DNA of 64,000 bases from Pardosa pseudoannulata (taxonomy: Eukaryota; Arthropoda; Arachnida; Araneae; Lycosidae): contig CM063509.1 of assembly GCA_032207245.1 (NCBI GenBank), positions 1,075,774 to 1,139,773 of the forward strand, given 5' to 3'. The number at the start of each line of letters is the position of its first letter. Position 1 is the stretch's first letter. The notes under the pieces were generated by a model, which ran no database searches, was not told the origin of the DNA, and was given only the letters and a program-made list of their open reading frames with translations. Both the position numbers and the translations under genes were made by a program. Shown here one piece after another: positions 26,740 to 39,874 of the stretch.

Positions 26740-27664
26740 TCACCGTGTAGGTCTCTTAAAGACGAAGAGATTGATACTATATTTATTATAATTCATTCTG
26801 TTTATAAGAGCAGAATCGCGAACGTGTAAATTTTCTGTAGTTGAATTTTGCGAATTTTCTGCTGTTTTCGGAAATATACCCAAATAACTCCTCAATTTAC
26901 TGTTGAAACATGGAACAATGCATATCACCGTGTAGGTCTCTTAAAGACGAAGAGATTGATACTATATTTATTATAATTCATTCTGTTTCTAAGAGCAGAA
27001 TCGCGAACGTGTAAATTTTCTGTAGTTGAATTTTGCGAATTTTCCGCTGTTTTCGGAAATATATCCAAATAACTCCTCCATTTTCTGTTGAAACATGGAA
27101 CAATGCTTATCACCGTGTAGGTCTTTTAAAAACGAAGAGATGGATACTATATTTATTATAATTCATTATGTTTATAAGAGCAGAATCGCGAACGTGTAAA
27201 TTTTCTGTAGTTGAATTTTGCGAATTTTCCGCTGTTTTCGGAAATATACCCAAATAACTCCTCCATTTTCTGTTGAAACATGGAACAATGCATATCACCG
27301 TGTAGGTCTCTTAAAGACGAAGAGATTGATACTATATTTATTATAATTTATTCTGTTTATAAGAGCAGAATCGCGAACGTGTAAATTTTCTGTAGTTGAA
27401 TTTTGCGAATTTTCCGCTGTTTTCGGAAATATACCTAAATAACTCCTCCATTTTCTGTTGAAACATGGAACAATGCATATCACCGTGTAGGTCTTTTAAA
27501 GACGAAGAGTTTGATACTATATTTTTTATAATTTATTCTGTTTATAAGAGCAGAATCGCGAACATGTAAATTTTCTGTAGTTGAATTTTGCGAATTTTCC
27601 GCTGTTTTCGGAAATATATCCAAATAACTCCTCCATTTTCTGTTGAAACATGGAACAATGCATA
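26740..27664. repeat. Five-monomer higher-order unit
   Basis: It starts with the same three monomers as the seven-monomer unit, then diverges to an N/K pair. The length is 925 bp. It fits a shortened or recombined form of the seven-monomer unit. Confidence 0.6.
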
Positions 27665-28959
27665 TCACCGTGTAGGTCATTTAAAGACGAACGGATTGAT
27701 ACTATATTTATTATAATTCATTATGTTTATAAGAGCAGAATCGCGAACTTGTAAATTTTCTGTAGTTGAATTTTGCGAATTTTCCGCTGTTTTCGGAAAT
27801 ATACCCAAATAACTCCTCAATTTTCTGTTGAAACATGGAACTATGCATATCACCGTGTAGGTCTCTTAAAGACGAAGAGATTGATACTATATTTATTATA
27901 ATTCATTCTGTTTATAAGAGCAGAATCGCGAACGTGTAAATTTTCTGTAGTTGAATTTTGCGAATTTTCCGCTGTTTTCGGAAATATATCCAAATAACTC
28001 CTCCATTTTCTGTTGAAACATGGAACAATGCTTATCACCGTGTAGGTCTTTTAAAAACGAAGAGATGGATACTATATTTATTATAATTCATTATGTTTAT
28101 AAGAGCAGAATCGCGAACGTGTAAATTTTCTGTAGTTGAATTTTGCGAATTTTCCGCTGTTTTCGGAAATATACCTAAATAACTCCTCCATTTTCTGTTG
28201 AAACATGGAACAATGCATATCACCGTGTAGGTCTTTTAAAGACGAAGAGTTTGATACTATATTTTTTATAATTTATTCTGTTTATAAGAGCAGAATCGCG
28301 AACATGTAAATTTTCTGTAGTTGAATTTTGCGAATTTTCCGCTGTTTTCGGAAATATATTCAAATAACTCCTCCATTTTCTGTTGAAACATGGAACAATG
28401 CATATCACCGTGTAGGTCTTTTAAAGACGAAGAGATTGATACTATATTTATTATAATTCATTCTGTTTATAAGAGCAGAATCGCGAAAGTGTAAATTTTC
28501 TGTAGTTGAATTTTGCGAATTTTCCGCTGTTTTCGGAAATATACCCAAATAACTCCTCCATTTTCTGTTGAAACATGGAACAATGCATATCACCGTGTAG
28601 GTCTTTTAAAAACGAAGAGATTGATACTATATTTATTATAATTCATTATGTTTATAAGAGCAGAATCGCGAACGTGTAAATTTTCTGTAGTTGAATTTTG
28701 CAAATTTTCCGCTGTTTTCGGAAATATACCCAAATAACTCCTCCATTTTCTGTTGAAACATGGAACAATGCATATCACCGTGTAGGTCTTTTAAAGACGA
28801 AGATTTTGATACTATATTTTATATAATTTATTCTGTTTATAAGAGCAGAATCGCGAACGTGTAAATTTTCTGTAGTTGAATTTTGCGAATTTTCCGCTGT
28901 TTTCGGAAATATACCCAAATAACTCCTCCATTTTCTGTTGAAACATGGAACAATGCATA
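27665..28959. repeat. Seven-monomer higher-order unit, copy 2
   Basis: A leader-like copy with gtcatttaaag and ctcaattttctg is followed by the same six-monomer order as 25445-26739, ending in the I copy with gaagattttg. The length is 1,295 bp. Confidence 0.7.
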
Positions 28960-30439
28960 TCACCGTGTAGGTCTCTTAAAGACGAAGAGATTGATACTAT
29001 ATTTATTATAATTCATTCTGTTTATAAGAGCAGAATAGCGAACGTGTAAATTTTCTGTAGTTGAATTTTGCGAATTTTCTCCTGTTTTCGGAAATATACC
29101 CAAATAACTCCTCAATTTACTGTTGAAACATGGAACTATGCATATCACCGTGTAGGTCTCTTAAAGACGAAGAGATTGATACTATATTTATTATAATTCA
29201 TTCTGTTTATAAGAGCAGAATCGCGAACGTGTAAATTTTCTGTAGTTGAATTTTGCGAATTTTCCGCTGTTTTCGGAAATATATCCAAATAACTCCTCCA
29301 TTTTCTGTTGAAACATGGAACAATGCTTATCACCGTGTAGGTCTTTTAAAAACGAAGAGATGGATACTATATTTATTATAATTCATTATGTTTATAAGAG
29401 CAGAATCGCGAACGTGTAAATTTTCTGTAGTTGAATTTTGCGAATTTTCCGCTGTTTTCGGAAATATACCCAAATAACTCCTCCATTTTCTGTTGAAACA
29501 TGGAACAATGCATATCACCGTTTAGGTCTCTTAAAGACGAAGAGATTGATACTATATTTATTATAATTCATTCTGTTTATAAGAGCAGAATCGCGAAAGT
29601 GTAAATTTTCTGTAGTTGAATTTTGCGAATTTTCCGCTGTTTTCGGAAATATACCCAAATAACTCCTCCATTTTCTGTTGAAACATGGAACAATGCATAT
29701 CACCGTGTAGGTCTTTTAAAAACGAAGAGATTGATACTATATTTATTATAATTCATTCTGTTTATAAGAGCAGAATCGCGAAAGTGTAAATTTTCTTTAG
29801 TTGAATTTTGCGAATTTTCCGCTGTTTTCGGAAATATACCCAAATAAATCCTCCATTTTCTGTTGAAACATGGAACAATGCATATCACCGTGTAGGTCTC
29901 TTAAAGACGAAGAGATTGATACTATATTTATTATAATTCATTCTGTTTATAAGAGCAGAATCGCGAAAGTGTAAATTTTCTGTAGTTGAATTTTGCGAAT
30001 TTTCCGCTGTTTTCGGAAATATACCTAAATAACTCCTCCATTTTCTGTTGAAACATGGAACATTGCATATCACCGTGTAGGTCTTTTAAAGACGAAGAGT
30101 TTGATACTATATTTTTTATAATTTATTCTGTTTATAAGAGCAGAATCGGGAACATGTAAATTTTCTGTAGTTGAATTTTGCGAATTTTCCGCTGTTTTCG
30201 GAAATATACCCAAATAACTCCTCCATTTTCTGTTGAAACATGGAACAATGCATATCACCGTGTAGATCTTTTAAAGACGAAGAGTTTGATACTATATTTT
30301 ATATAATTTATTCTGTTTATAAGAGCAGAATCGCGAACGTGTAAATTTTCTGTAGTTCAATTTTGCAAATTTTCCGCTGTTTTCGGAAATATATTCAAAT
30401 AACTCCTCCATATTCTGTTCAAACATGGAACAATGCATA
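28960..30439. repeat. Eight-monomer higher-order unit
   Basis: The first three monomers match the units at 25445 and 26740. Three N copies with aaagtg, a K and an I with atattcaaat follow, giving 1,480 bp. Confidence 0.55.
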
Positions 30440-31179
30440 TCACCGTGTAGGTCTCTTAAAGACGAAAAGATTGATACTATATTTATTATAATTCATTCTG
30501 TTTATAAGAGCAGAATCGCGAACGAGTAAATTTTCTGTAGTTGAATTTTGCGAATTTTCTCCTGTTTTCGGAAATATACCCAAATAACTCCTCAATTTAC
30601 TGTTGAAACATGGAACTATGCATATCACCGTGTAGGTCTCTTAAAGACGAAGAGATTGATACTATATTTATTATAATTCATTCTGTTTATAAGAGCAGAA
30701 TCGCGAACGTGTAAATTTTCTGTAGTTGAATTTTGCGAATTTTCCGCTGTTTTCGGAAATATATCCAAATAACTCCTCCATTTTCTGTTGAAACATGGAA
30801 CTATGCATATCACCGTGTAGGTCTTTTAAAGACGAAGAGATTGATACTATATTTATTATAATTCATTATGTTTATAAGAGCAGAATCGCGAACGTGTAAA
30901 TTTTCTGTAGTTGAATTTTGCGAATTTTCCGCTGTTTTCGGAAATATACCCAAATAACTCCTCCATTTTCTGTTGAAACATGGAACAATGCATATCACCG
31001 TGTAGGTCTTTTAAAGACGAAGATTTTGATACTATATTTTATATAATTTATTCTGTTTATAAGAGCAGAATCGCGAACGTGTAAATTCTCTGTAGTTGAA
31101 TTTTGCGAATTTTCCGCTGTTTTCGGAAATATACCCAAATAACTCCTCCATTTTCTGTTGAAACATGGAACAATGCATA
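30440..31179. repeat. Four-monomer higher-order unit, copy 2
   Basis: The order is leader with aacgag and ttctcctg, atatccaaat copy, cattatg copy, and I copy with gaagattttg and attctctg, 740 bp. A two-monomer relic of the same order (leader then I copy with attctctg) is at 40060-40429. Confidence 0.65.
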
Positions 31180-32289
31180 TCACCGTGTAGGTCTCTTAAA
31201 GACGAAGAGATTGATACTATATTTATTATAATTCATTCTGTTTATAAGAGCAGAATCGCGAACGTGTAAATTTTCTGTAGTTGAATTTTGCGAATTTTCT
31301 CCTGTTTTCGGAAATATACCCAAATAACTCCTCAATTTACTGTTGAAACATGGAACTATGCATATCACCGTGTAGGTCTCTTAAAGACGAAGAGATTGAT
31401 ACTATATTTATTATAATTCATTCTGTTTCTAAGAGCAGAATCGCGAACATGTAAATTTTCTGTAGTTGAATTTTGCGAATTTTCCGCTGTTTTCGGAAAT
31501 ATATCCAAATAACTCCTCCATTTTCTGTTGAAACATGGAACAATGCTTATCACCGTGTAGGTCTTTTAAAAACGATGAGATTGATACTATATTTATTATA
31601 ATTCATTCTGTTTATAAGAGCAGAATCGTGAACGAGTAAATTTTCTGTAGTTGAATTTTGCGAATTTTCTCCTGTTTTCGGAAATATACATAAATAACTC
31701 CTCAATTTACTGTTGAAACATGGAACTGTGCATATCACCGTGTAGGTCTCTTAAAGACGAAGAGTTTGATACTATATTTATTATAATTCATTCTGTTTAT
31801 AAGAGCAGAATCGCGAACGTGTAAATTTTCTGTAGTTGAATTTTGCGAATTTTCCGCTGTTTTCGGAAATATACCTAAATAACTCCTCCATTTTCTGTTG
31901 AAACATGGAACAATGCATATCACCGTGTAGGTCTTTTAAAGACGAAGAGTTTGATACTATATTTTTTATAATTTATTCTGTTTATAAGAGCAGAATCGCG
32001 AACGTGTAAATTTTCTGTAGTTGAATTTTGCAAATTTTCCGCTGTTTTCGGAAATATACCCAAATAACTCCTCCATTTTCTGTTGAAACATGGAACAATG
32101 CATATCACCGTGTAGGTCTCTTAAAGACGAAGAGATTGATACTATATTTATTATAATTCATTCTGTTTATAAGAGCAGAATCGCGAAAGTGTAAATTTTC
32201 TGTAGTTGAATTTTGCGAATTTTCCGCTGTTTTCGGAAATATACCTAAATAACTCCTCCATTTTCTGTTGAAACATGGAACAATGCATA

Positions 32290-32474
32290 TCACCGTGTAG
32301 GTCTTTTAAAGACGAAGAGATTGATACTATATTTATTATAATTCATAATGTTTATAAGAGCAGATTCGCGAACGTAGAAATTTTCTTTATTTTAATTTTG
32401 CGATTTTTCCGCTGTTTTTGGAAATATACCCAAATAACTCCTCAATTTAATGTTGAAACATGGAACAATGCATA
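32290..32474. repeat. Class D monomer, late subtype (aaatataccc)
   Basis: D markers are present but aaatataccc is retained, unlike the three earlier D copies. Additional private changes are cagattcgcg and cgtagaaatt. Confidence 0.85.
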
Positions 32475-35432
32475 TCACCGTGTAGGTCTCTTAAAGACGA
32501 AGAGATTGATACTATATTTATTATAATTCATTCTGTTTATAAGAGCAGAATCGCGAAAGTGTAAATTTTCTGTAGTTGAATTTTGCGAATTTTCCGCTGT
32601 TTTCGGAAATATACCTAAATAACTCCTCCATTTTCTGTTGAAACATGGAACAATGCATATCACCGTGTAGGTCTTTTAAAGACGAAGAGTTTCATACTAT
32701 ATTTTTTATAATTTATACTGTTTATAAGAGCAGAATCGCGAACATGTAAATTTTCTGTAGTTGAATTTTGCGAATTTTCCGCTGTTTTCGGAAATATACC
32801 CAAATAACTCCTCCATTTTCTGTTGAAACATGGAAAAATGCATATCACCGTGTAGGTCTTTTAAAGACGAAGAGATTGATACTATATTTATTATAATTCA
32901 TTCTGTTTATAAGAGCAGAATCGCGAATGTAAATTTTCTGTAGTTGAATTTTGCGAATTTTCCGCTGTTTTCGGAAATATATATAAATAACTCCTCCATT
33001 TTCTGTTGAAACATGGAACAATGCATATCACCGTGTAGGTCTCTTAAAGACGAAGATATTGATACTATATTTATTATAATTCATTCTGTTTATAAGAGCA
33101 GAATCGCGAACGTGTAAATTTTCTGTAGTTGAATTTTGCGAATTTTCCGCTGTTTTCGGAAATATACCCAAATAACTCCTCCATTTTCTGTTGAAACATG
33201 GAACAATGCATATCACCGTGTAGGTCTCTTAAAGACGAAGAGATTGATACTATATTTATTATAATTCATTCTGTTTATAAGAGCAGAATCGCGAACGTGT
33301 AAATTTTCTGTAGTTGAATTTTGCGAATTTTCCGCTGTTTTCGGAAATATACCCAAATAACTCCTCCATTTTCTGTTGAAACATGGAACATTGCATATCA
33401 CCGTGTAGGTCTTTTAAAGACGAAGAGTTTGATACTATATTTTTTATAATTTATTCTGTTTATAAGAGCAGAATCGCGAACGTGTAAATTTTCTGTAGTT
33501 GAATTTTGCGAATTTTCCGCTGTTTTCGGAAATATACCCAAATAACTCCTCCATTTTCTGTTGAAACATGGAACAATGCATATCACCGTGTAGGTCTTTT
33601 AAAGACGAAGAGTTTGATACTATATTTTATATAATTTATTCTGTTTATAAGAGCAGAATCGCGAACGTGTAAATTTTCTGTAGTTGAATTTTGCGAATTT
33701 TCCGCTGTTTTCGGAAATATACCCAAATAACTCCTCCATTTTCTGTTGAAACATGGAACAATGCATATCACCGTGTAGGTCTCTTAAAGACGAAAAGATT
33801 GATACTATATTTATTATAATTCATTCTGTTTATAAGAGCAGAATCGCGAAAGTGTAAATTTTCTGTAGTTGAATTTTGCGAATTTTCCGCTGTTTTCGGA
33901 AATATACCCAAATAACTCCTCCATTTACTGTTGAAACATGGAACAATGCATATCACCGTGTAGGTCTCTTAAAGACGAAGAGATTGATACTATATTTATT
34001 ATAATTCATTCTGTTTATAAGAGCAGAATCGCGAACGTGTAAATTTTCTGTAGTTGAAATTTGCGAATTTTCCGCTGTTTTCGGAAATATACCAAATAAA
34101 CTCCTCCATTTTCTGTTGAAACATGGAACAATGCTTATCACCGTGTAGGTCTTTTAAAATCGAAGAGATGGATACTATATTTATTATAATTCATTATGTT
34201 TATAAGAGCAGAATCGGAAACGTGTAAATTTTCTGTAGTTGAATTTTGCAAATTTTCCGCTGTTTTCGGAAATATACCCAAATAACTAATCCATTTTCTG
34301 TTGAAACATGGAACAATGCATATCACCGTGTAGGTCTTTTAAAGACGAAGATTTTGATACTATATTTTTTATAATTTATTCTGTTTATAAGAGCAGAATC
34401 GCGAACGTGTAAATTTTCTGTAGTTGAATTTTGCGAATTTTCCGCTGTTTTCGGAAATATACCCAAATAACTCCTCCATTTTCTGTTGAAACATGGAACA
34501 ATGCATATCACCGTGTAGGTCTCTTAAAGACGAAGAGATTGATACTATATTTATTATAATTCATTCTGTTTATAAGAGCAGAATAGCGAAAGTGTAAATT
34601 TTCTGTAGTTGAATTTTGCGAATTTTCCGCTGTTTTCGGAAATATACCCAAATAACTCCTCAATTTTCTGTTGAAACATGGAACAATGCATATCACCGTG
34701 TAGGTCTCTTAAAGACGAAGAGATTGATACTATATTTATTATAATTCATTCTGTTTATAAGAGCAGAATCGCGAACATGTAAATTTTCTGTAGTTGAATT
34801 TTGCGAATTTTCCGCTGTTTTCGGAAATATACCCAAATAACTCCTCCATTTTCTGTTGAAACATGGAACAATGCATATCACCGTGTAGGTCTCTTAAAGA
34901 CGAAGAGATTGATACTATATTTATTATAATTCATTCTGTTTATAAGAGCAGAATCGGGAACGAGTAAATTTTCTGTAGTTGAATTTTGCGAATTTTCTCC
35001 TGTTTTCGGAAATATACCCAAATAACTCCTCAATTTACTGTTGAAACATGGAACAATGCATATCACCGTGTAGGTCTCTTAAAGACGAAGAGTTTGATAC
35101 TATATTTATTATAATTCATTCTGTTTATAAGAGCAGAATCGCGAACGTGTAAATTTTCTGTAGTTGAATTTTGCGAATTTTCCGCTGTTTTCGGAAATAT
35201 ACCCAAATAACTCCTCCATTTTCTGTTGAAACATGGAACAATGCATATCACCGTGTAGGTCTCTTAAAGACGAAGAGATTGATACTATATTTATTATAAT
35301 TCATTCTGTTTATAAGAGCAGAATCGCGAACGTGTAAATTTTCTGTAGTTGAATTTTGCGATTTTTCCGCTGTTTTCGGAAATATACCCAAATAACTCCT
35401 CCATTTTCTGTTGAAACATGGAACAATGCATA

Positions 35433-35617
35433 TCACCGTGTAGGTCTTTTAAAGACGAAGAGATTGATACTATATTTATTATAATTCATTCTGTTTATAA
35501 GAGCAGAATCGCGAACGTATAAATTTTCTTTATTTTAATTTTGCGATTTTTCCGCTGTTTTCGGAAATATACCCAAATAACTCCTCCATTTTCTGTTGAA
35601 ACATGGAACAATGCATA
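35433..35617. repeat. Recombinant monomer, D left / standard right
   Basis: The copy has ctttattttaattttgcg and gatttttccg of class D but then ctgttttcgg and cctccattttctg of the standard class. The switch lies within about 15 bp around 35560. Confidence 0.75.
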
Positions 35618-37838
35618 TCACCGTGTAGGTCTTTTAAAGACGAAGAGTTTGATACTATATTTTTTATAATTTATACTGTTTATAAGAGCAGAATCGCGAA
35701 CGTGTAAATTTTCTGTAGTTGAATTTTGCGAATTTTCCGCTGTTTTCGGAAATATACCCAAATAACTCCTCCATTTTCTGTTGAAACATGGAACAATGCA
35801 TATCACCGTGTAGGTCTTTTAAAGACGAAGAGTTTGATACTATATTTTATATAATTTATTCTGTTTATAAGAGCAGAATCGCGAACGTGTAAATTTTCTG
35901 TAGTTGAATTTTGCGAATTTTCCGCTGTTTTCGGAAATATACCCAAATAACTCCTCCATTTTCTGTTGAAACATGGAACAATGCATATCACCGTGTAGGT
36001 CTCTTAAAGACGAAGAGTTTGATACTATATTTATTATAATTCATTCTGTTTATAAGAGCAGAATCGCGAAAGTGTAAATTTTCTGTAGTTGAATTTTGCG
36101 AATTTCTCGCTGTTTTCGGAAATATACCCAAATAACTCCTCCATTTTCTGTTGAAACATGGAACAATGCATATCACCGTGTAGGTCTCTTAAAGACGAAG
36201 AGATTGATACTATATTTATTATAATTCATTCTGTTTATAAGAGCAGAATCGCGAACGTGTAAATTTTCTGTAGTTGAATTTTGCGAATTTTCCGCTGTTT
36301 TCGGAAATATACCCAAATAACTCCTCCATTTTCTGTTGAAACATGGAACATTGCATATCACCGTGTAGGTCTTTTAAAGACGAAGAGTTTGATACTATAT
36401 TTTTTATAATTTATTCTGTTTATAAGAGCAGAATCGCGAACATGTAAATTTTCTGTAGTTGAATTTTGCGAATTTTCCGCTGTTTTCGGAAATATACCCA
36501 AATAACTCCTCCATTTTCTGTTGAAACATGGAACAATGCATATCACCGTGTAGGTCTTTTAAAGACGAAGAGTTTGATACTATATTTTTTATAATTCATT
36601 CTGTTTATAAGAGCAGAATCGCGAAAGTGTAAATTTTCTGTAGTTGAATTTTGCGAATTTTCCGCTGTTTTCGGAAATATACCCAAATAACTCCTCCATT
36701 TTCTGTTGAAACATGGAACAATGCATATCACCGTGTAGGTCTCTTAAAGACGAAGAGATTGATACTATATTTATTATAATTCATTCTGTTTATAAGAGCA
36801 GAATCGCGAAAGTGTAAATTTTCTGTAGTTAAATTTTGCGAATTTTCCGCTGTTTTCGGAAATATACCCAAATAACTCCTCCATTTTCTGTTGAAACATG
36901 GAACAATGCATATCACCGTGTAGGTCTCTTAAAGACGAAGAGATTGATACTATATTTATTATAATTCATTCTGTTTATAAGAGCAGAATCGCGAAAGTGT
37001 AAATTTTCTGTAGTTGAATTTTGCGAATTTTCCGCTGTTTTCGGAAATATACCTAAATAACTCCTCCATTTTCTGTTGAAACATGGAACAATGCATATCA
37101 CCGTGTAGGTCTTTTAAAGACGAAGAGTTTGATACTATATTTTTTATAATTTATTCTGTTTATAAGAGCAGAATCGCGAACATGTAAATTTTCTGTAGTT
37201 GAATTTTGCGAATTTTCCGCTGTTTTCGGAAATATACCCAAATAACTCCTCCATTTTTTGTTGAAACATGGAACAATGCATATCACCGTGTAGGTCTCTT
37301 AAAGACGAAGAGATTGATACTATATTTATTATAATTCATTCTGTTTATAAGAGCAGAATCGCGAAAGTGTAAATTTTCTGTAGTTGAATTTTGCGAATTT
37401 TCCGCTGTTTTCGGAAATATACCCAAATAACTCCTCCATTTTCTGTTGAAACATGGAACAATGCATATCACCGTGTAGGTCTCTTAAAGACGAAGAGATT
37501 GATACTATATTTATTATAATTTATTCTGTTTATAAGAGCAGAATCGCGAACATGTAAATTTTCTGTAGTTGAATTTTGCGAATTTTCCGCTGTTTTCGGA
37601 AATATACCTAAATAACTCCTCCATTTTCTGTTGAAACATGGAACATTGCATATCACCGTGTAGGTCTTTTAAAGACGAAGAGTTTGATACTATATTTTTT
37701 TATAATTTATTCTGTTTATAAGAGCAGAATCGCGAACGTGTAAATTTTCTGTAGTTGAATTTTGCGAATTTTCCGCTGTTTTCGGAAATATACCCAAATA
37801 ACTCCTCCATTTTCTGTTGAAACATGGAACAATGCATA

Positions 37839-38023
37839 TCACCGTGTAGGTCTCTTAAAGACGAAGAGATTGATACTATATTTATTATAATTCATTCTGT
37901 TTATAAGAGCAGAATCGCGAACGTGTAAATTTTCTGTAGTTGAATTTTGCGAATTTTCCGCTGTTTTCGGAAATATACCCAAATAACTCCTCCATTTTCT
38001 GTTGAAACATGGAACAATGCATA
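37839..38023 (+). repeat. Reference monomer (consensus-like, type N)
   Basis: This copy matches the majority base at essentially every position and is followed at 38024-38208 by an identical copy. It has 31 G and 31 C (33.5% GC). In monomer coordinates, 12-24 is a near-palindrome, 39-58 is the AT-rich variable block, 77-82 is TCGCGA, 104-119 holds two gaattttgc/gaattttcc direct repeats 9 bp apart, 117-135 is a stem-loop dyad and 179-184 is ATGCAT. The monomer start chosen here (tcaccg) is arbitrary because the array is circularly permutable. Confidence 0.95.
37955..37973. other. Conserved dyad TTTCCG-N7-CGGAAA (example copy)
   Basis: Six-base perfect inverted arms flank the 7-base loop ctgtttt. 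The dyad is present in nearly every non-D monomer; in class D the right arm decays to tggaaa. It could form a small hairpin or be a site for a dimeric DNA-binding protein. Neither function is shown by the sequence alone. Confidence 0.6.
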
Positions 38024-38948
38024 TCACCGTGTAGGTCTCTTAAAGACGAAGAGATTGATACTATATTTATTATAATTCATTCTGTTTATAAGAGCAGAAT
38101 CGCGAACGTGTAAATTTTCTGTAGTTGAATTTTGCGAATTTTCCGCTGTTTTCGGAAATATACCCAAATAACTCCTCCATTTTCTGTTGAAACATGGAAC
38201 AATGCATATCACCGTGTAGGTCTCTTAAAGACGATGAGATTGATACTATATTTATTATAATTCATTCTGTTTATAAGAGCAGAATCGCGAAAGTGTAAAT
38301 TTTCTGTAGTTGAATTTTGCGAATTTTCCGCTGTTTTCGGAAATATACCCAAATAACTCCTCAATTTACTGTTGAAACATGGAACAATGCATATCACCGT
38401 GTAGGTCTCTTAAAGACGAAGAGATTGATACTATATTTATTATAATTCATTCTGTTTATAAGAGCAGAATCGCGAAAGTGTAAATTTTCTGTAGTTGAAT
38501 TTTGCGAATTTTCCGCTGTTTTCGGAAATATACCTAAATAACTCCTCCATTTTCTGTTGAAACATGGAACAATGCATATCACCGTGTAGGTCTCTTAAAG
38601 ACGAAGAGTTTGATACTATATTTTTTATAATTTATTCTGTTTATAAGAGCAGAATCGCGAACATGTATATTTTCTGTAGTTGAATTTTGCGAATTTTCCG
38701 CTGTTTTCGGAAATATACCCAAATAACTCCTCCATTTTCTGTTGAAACATGGAACAATGCATATCACCGTGTAGGTCTTTTAAAGACGAAGAGTTTGATA
38801 CTATATTTTATATAATTTATTCTGTTTATAAGAGCAGAATCGCGAACGTGTAAATTTTCTGTAGTTGAATTTTGCGAATTTTCCGCTGTTTTCGGAAATA
38901 TACCCAAATAACTCCTCCATATTCTGTTGAAACATGGAACAATGCATA

Positions 38949-39874
38949 TCACCGTGTAGGTCTCTTAAAGACGAAGAGATTGATACTATATTTATTATAA
39001 TTCATTCTGTTTATAAGAGCAGAATCGCGAACGAGTAAATTTTCTGTAGTTGAATTTTGCGAATTTTCTCCTGTTTTCGGAAATATACCCAAATAACTCC
39101 TCCATTTTCTGTTGAAACATGGAACAATGCATATCACCGTGTAGGTCTCTTAAAGACGAAGAGATTGATACTATATTTATTATAATTTATTCTGTTTATA
39201 AGAGCAGAATCGCGAAAGTGTAAATTTTCTGTAGTTGAATTTTGCGAATTTTCCGCTGTTTTCGGAAATATACCCAAATAACTCCTCCATTTTCTGTTGA
39301 AACATGGAACAATGCATATCACCGTGTAGGTCTCTTAAAGACGAAGAGATTGATACTATATTTATTATAATTCATTTTGTTTATAAGAGCAGAATCGCGA
39401 AAGTGTAAATTTTCTGTAGTTGAATTTTGCGAATTTTCCGCTGTTTTCGGAAATATACCCAAATAACTCCTCCATTTTCTGTTGAAACATGGAACAATGC
39501 ATATCACCGTGTAGGTCTTTTAAAGACGAAGAGATTGATACTATATTTATTATAATTCATTCTGTTTATAAGAGCAGAATCGCGAACGTGTAAATTTTCT
39601 GTAGTTGAATTTTGCGAATTTTCCGCTGTTTTCGGAAATATACCTAAATAACTCCTCCATTTTCTGTTGAAACATGGAACATTGCATATCACCGTGTAGG
39701 TCTTTTAAAGACGAAGAGTTTGATACTATATTTTTTTATAATTTATTCTGTTTATAAGAGCAGAATCGCGAACATGTATATTTTCTGTAGTTGAATTTTG
39801 CGAATTTTCCGCTGTTTTCGGAAATATACCCAAATAACTCCTCCATTTTCTGTTGAAACATGGAACAATGCATA
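38949..39874. repeat. Five-monomer block, copy 1
   Basis: The order is aacgag copy; aaagtg copy; cattttg plus aaagtg copy; acctaaa copy ending ggaacattgc; K copy with catgtatatt. The same five in the same order start 2,591 bp downstream. The K copy has one extra T, so the block is 926 bp. Confidence 0.75.

Larger units (their letters stand above)
20821..32289. repeat. Array section 5: domain with higher-order structure
   Basis: Monomers here are distinguishable and occur in recurring order. The leader has ctcaatttactg. It is followed by a copy with atatccaaat, often ending caatgcttat, then by a cattatg copy, often with gatggatact. An I copy with gaagattttg often closes the set. Leader copies start at 22299, 23779, 25445, 26740, 28960, 30440, 31180 and 31550. 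The variant caatgcttatc occurs six times, all between 25.8 and 34.2 kb. No gene is seen. Confidence 0.8.

Noticed and set aside
32275..32526. Plus-strand frames of 63-87 codons (also at 1043, 48725, 56487, 57038, 58245, 59473)
   Set aside because: They are readings of the same repeat on the other strand, opened by local point changes that remove the usual TAA. No independent support.
37939..37953. CENP-B box on the minus strand (TTCGCAAAATTCAAC)
   Set aside because: TTCG and the central A match the known core pattern TTCG-N4-A-N2-CGGG, but only the first base of the terminal CGGG fits. The match is too weak to call.
37955..37973. Dyad as an intrinsic transcription terminator
   Set aside because: The T run lies in the loop, not after the stem, the stem is short, and the context is not bacterial.
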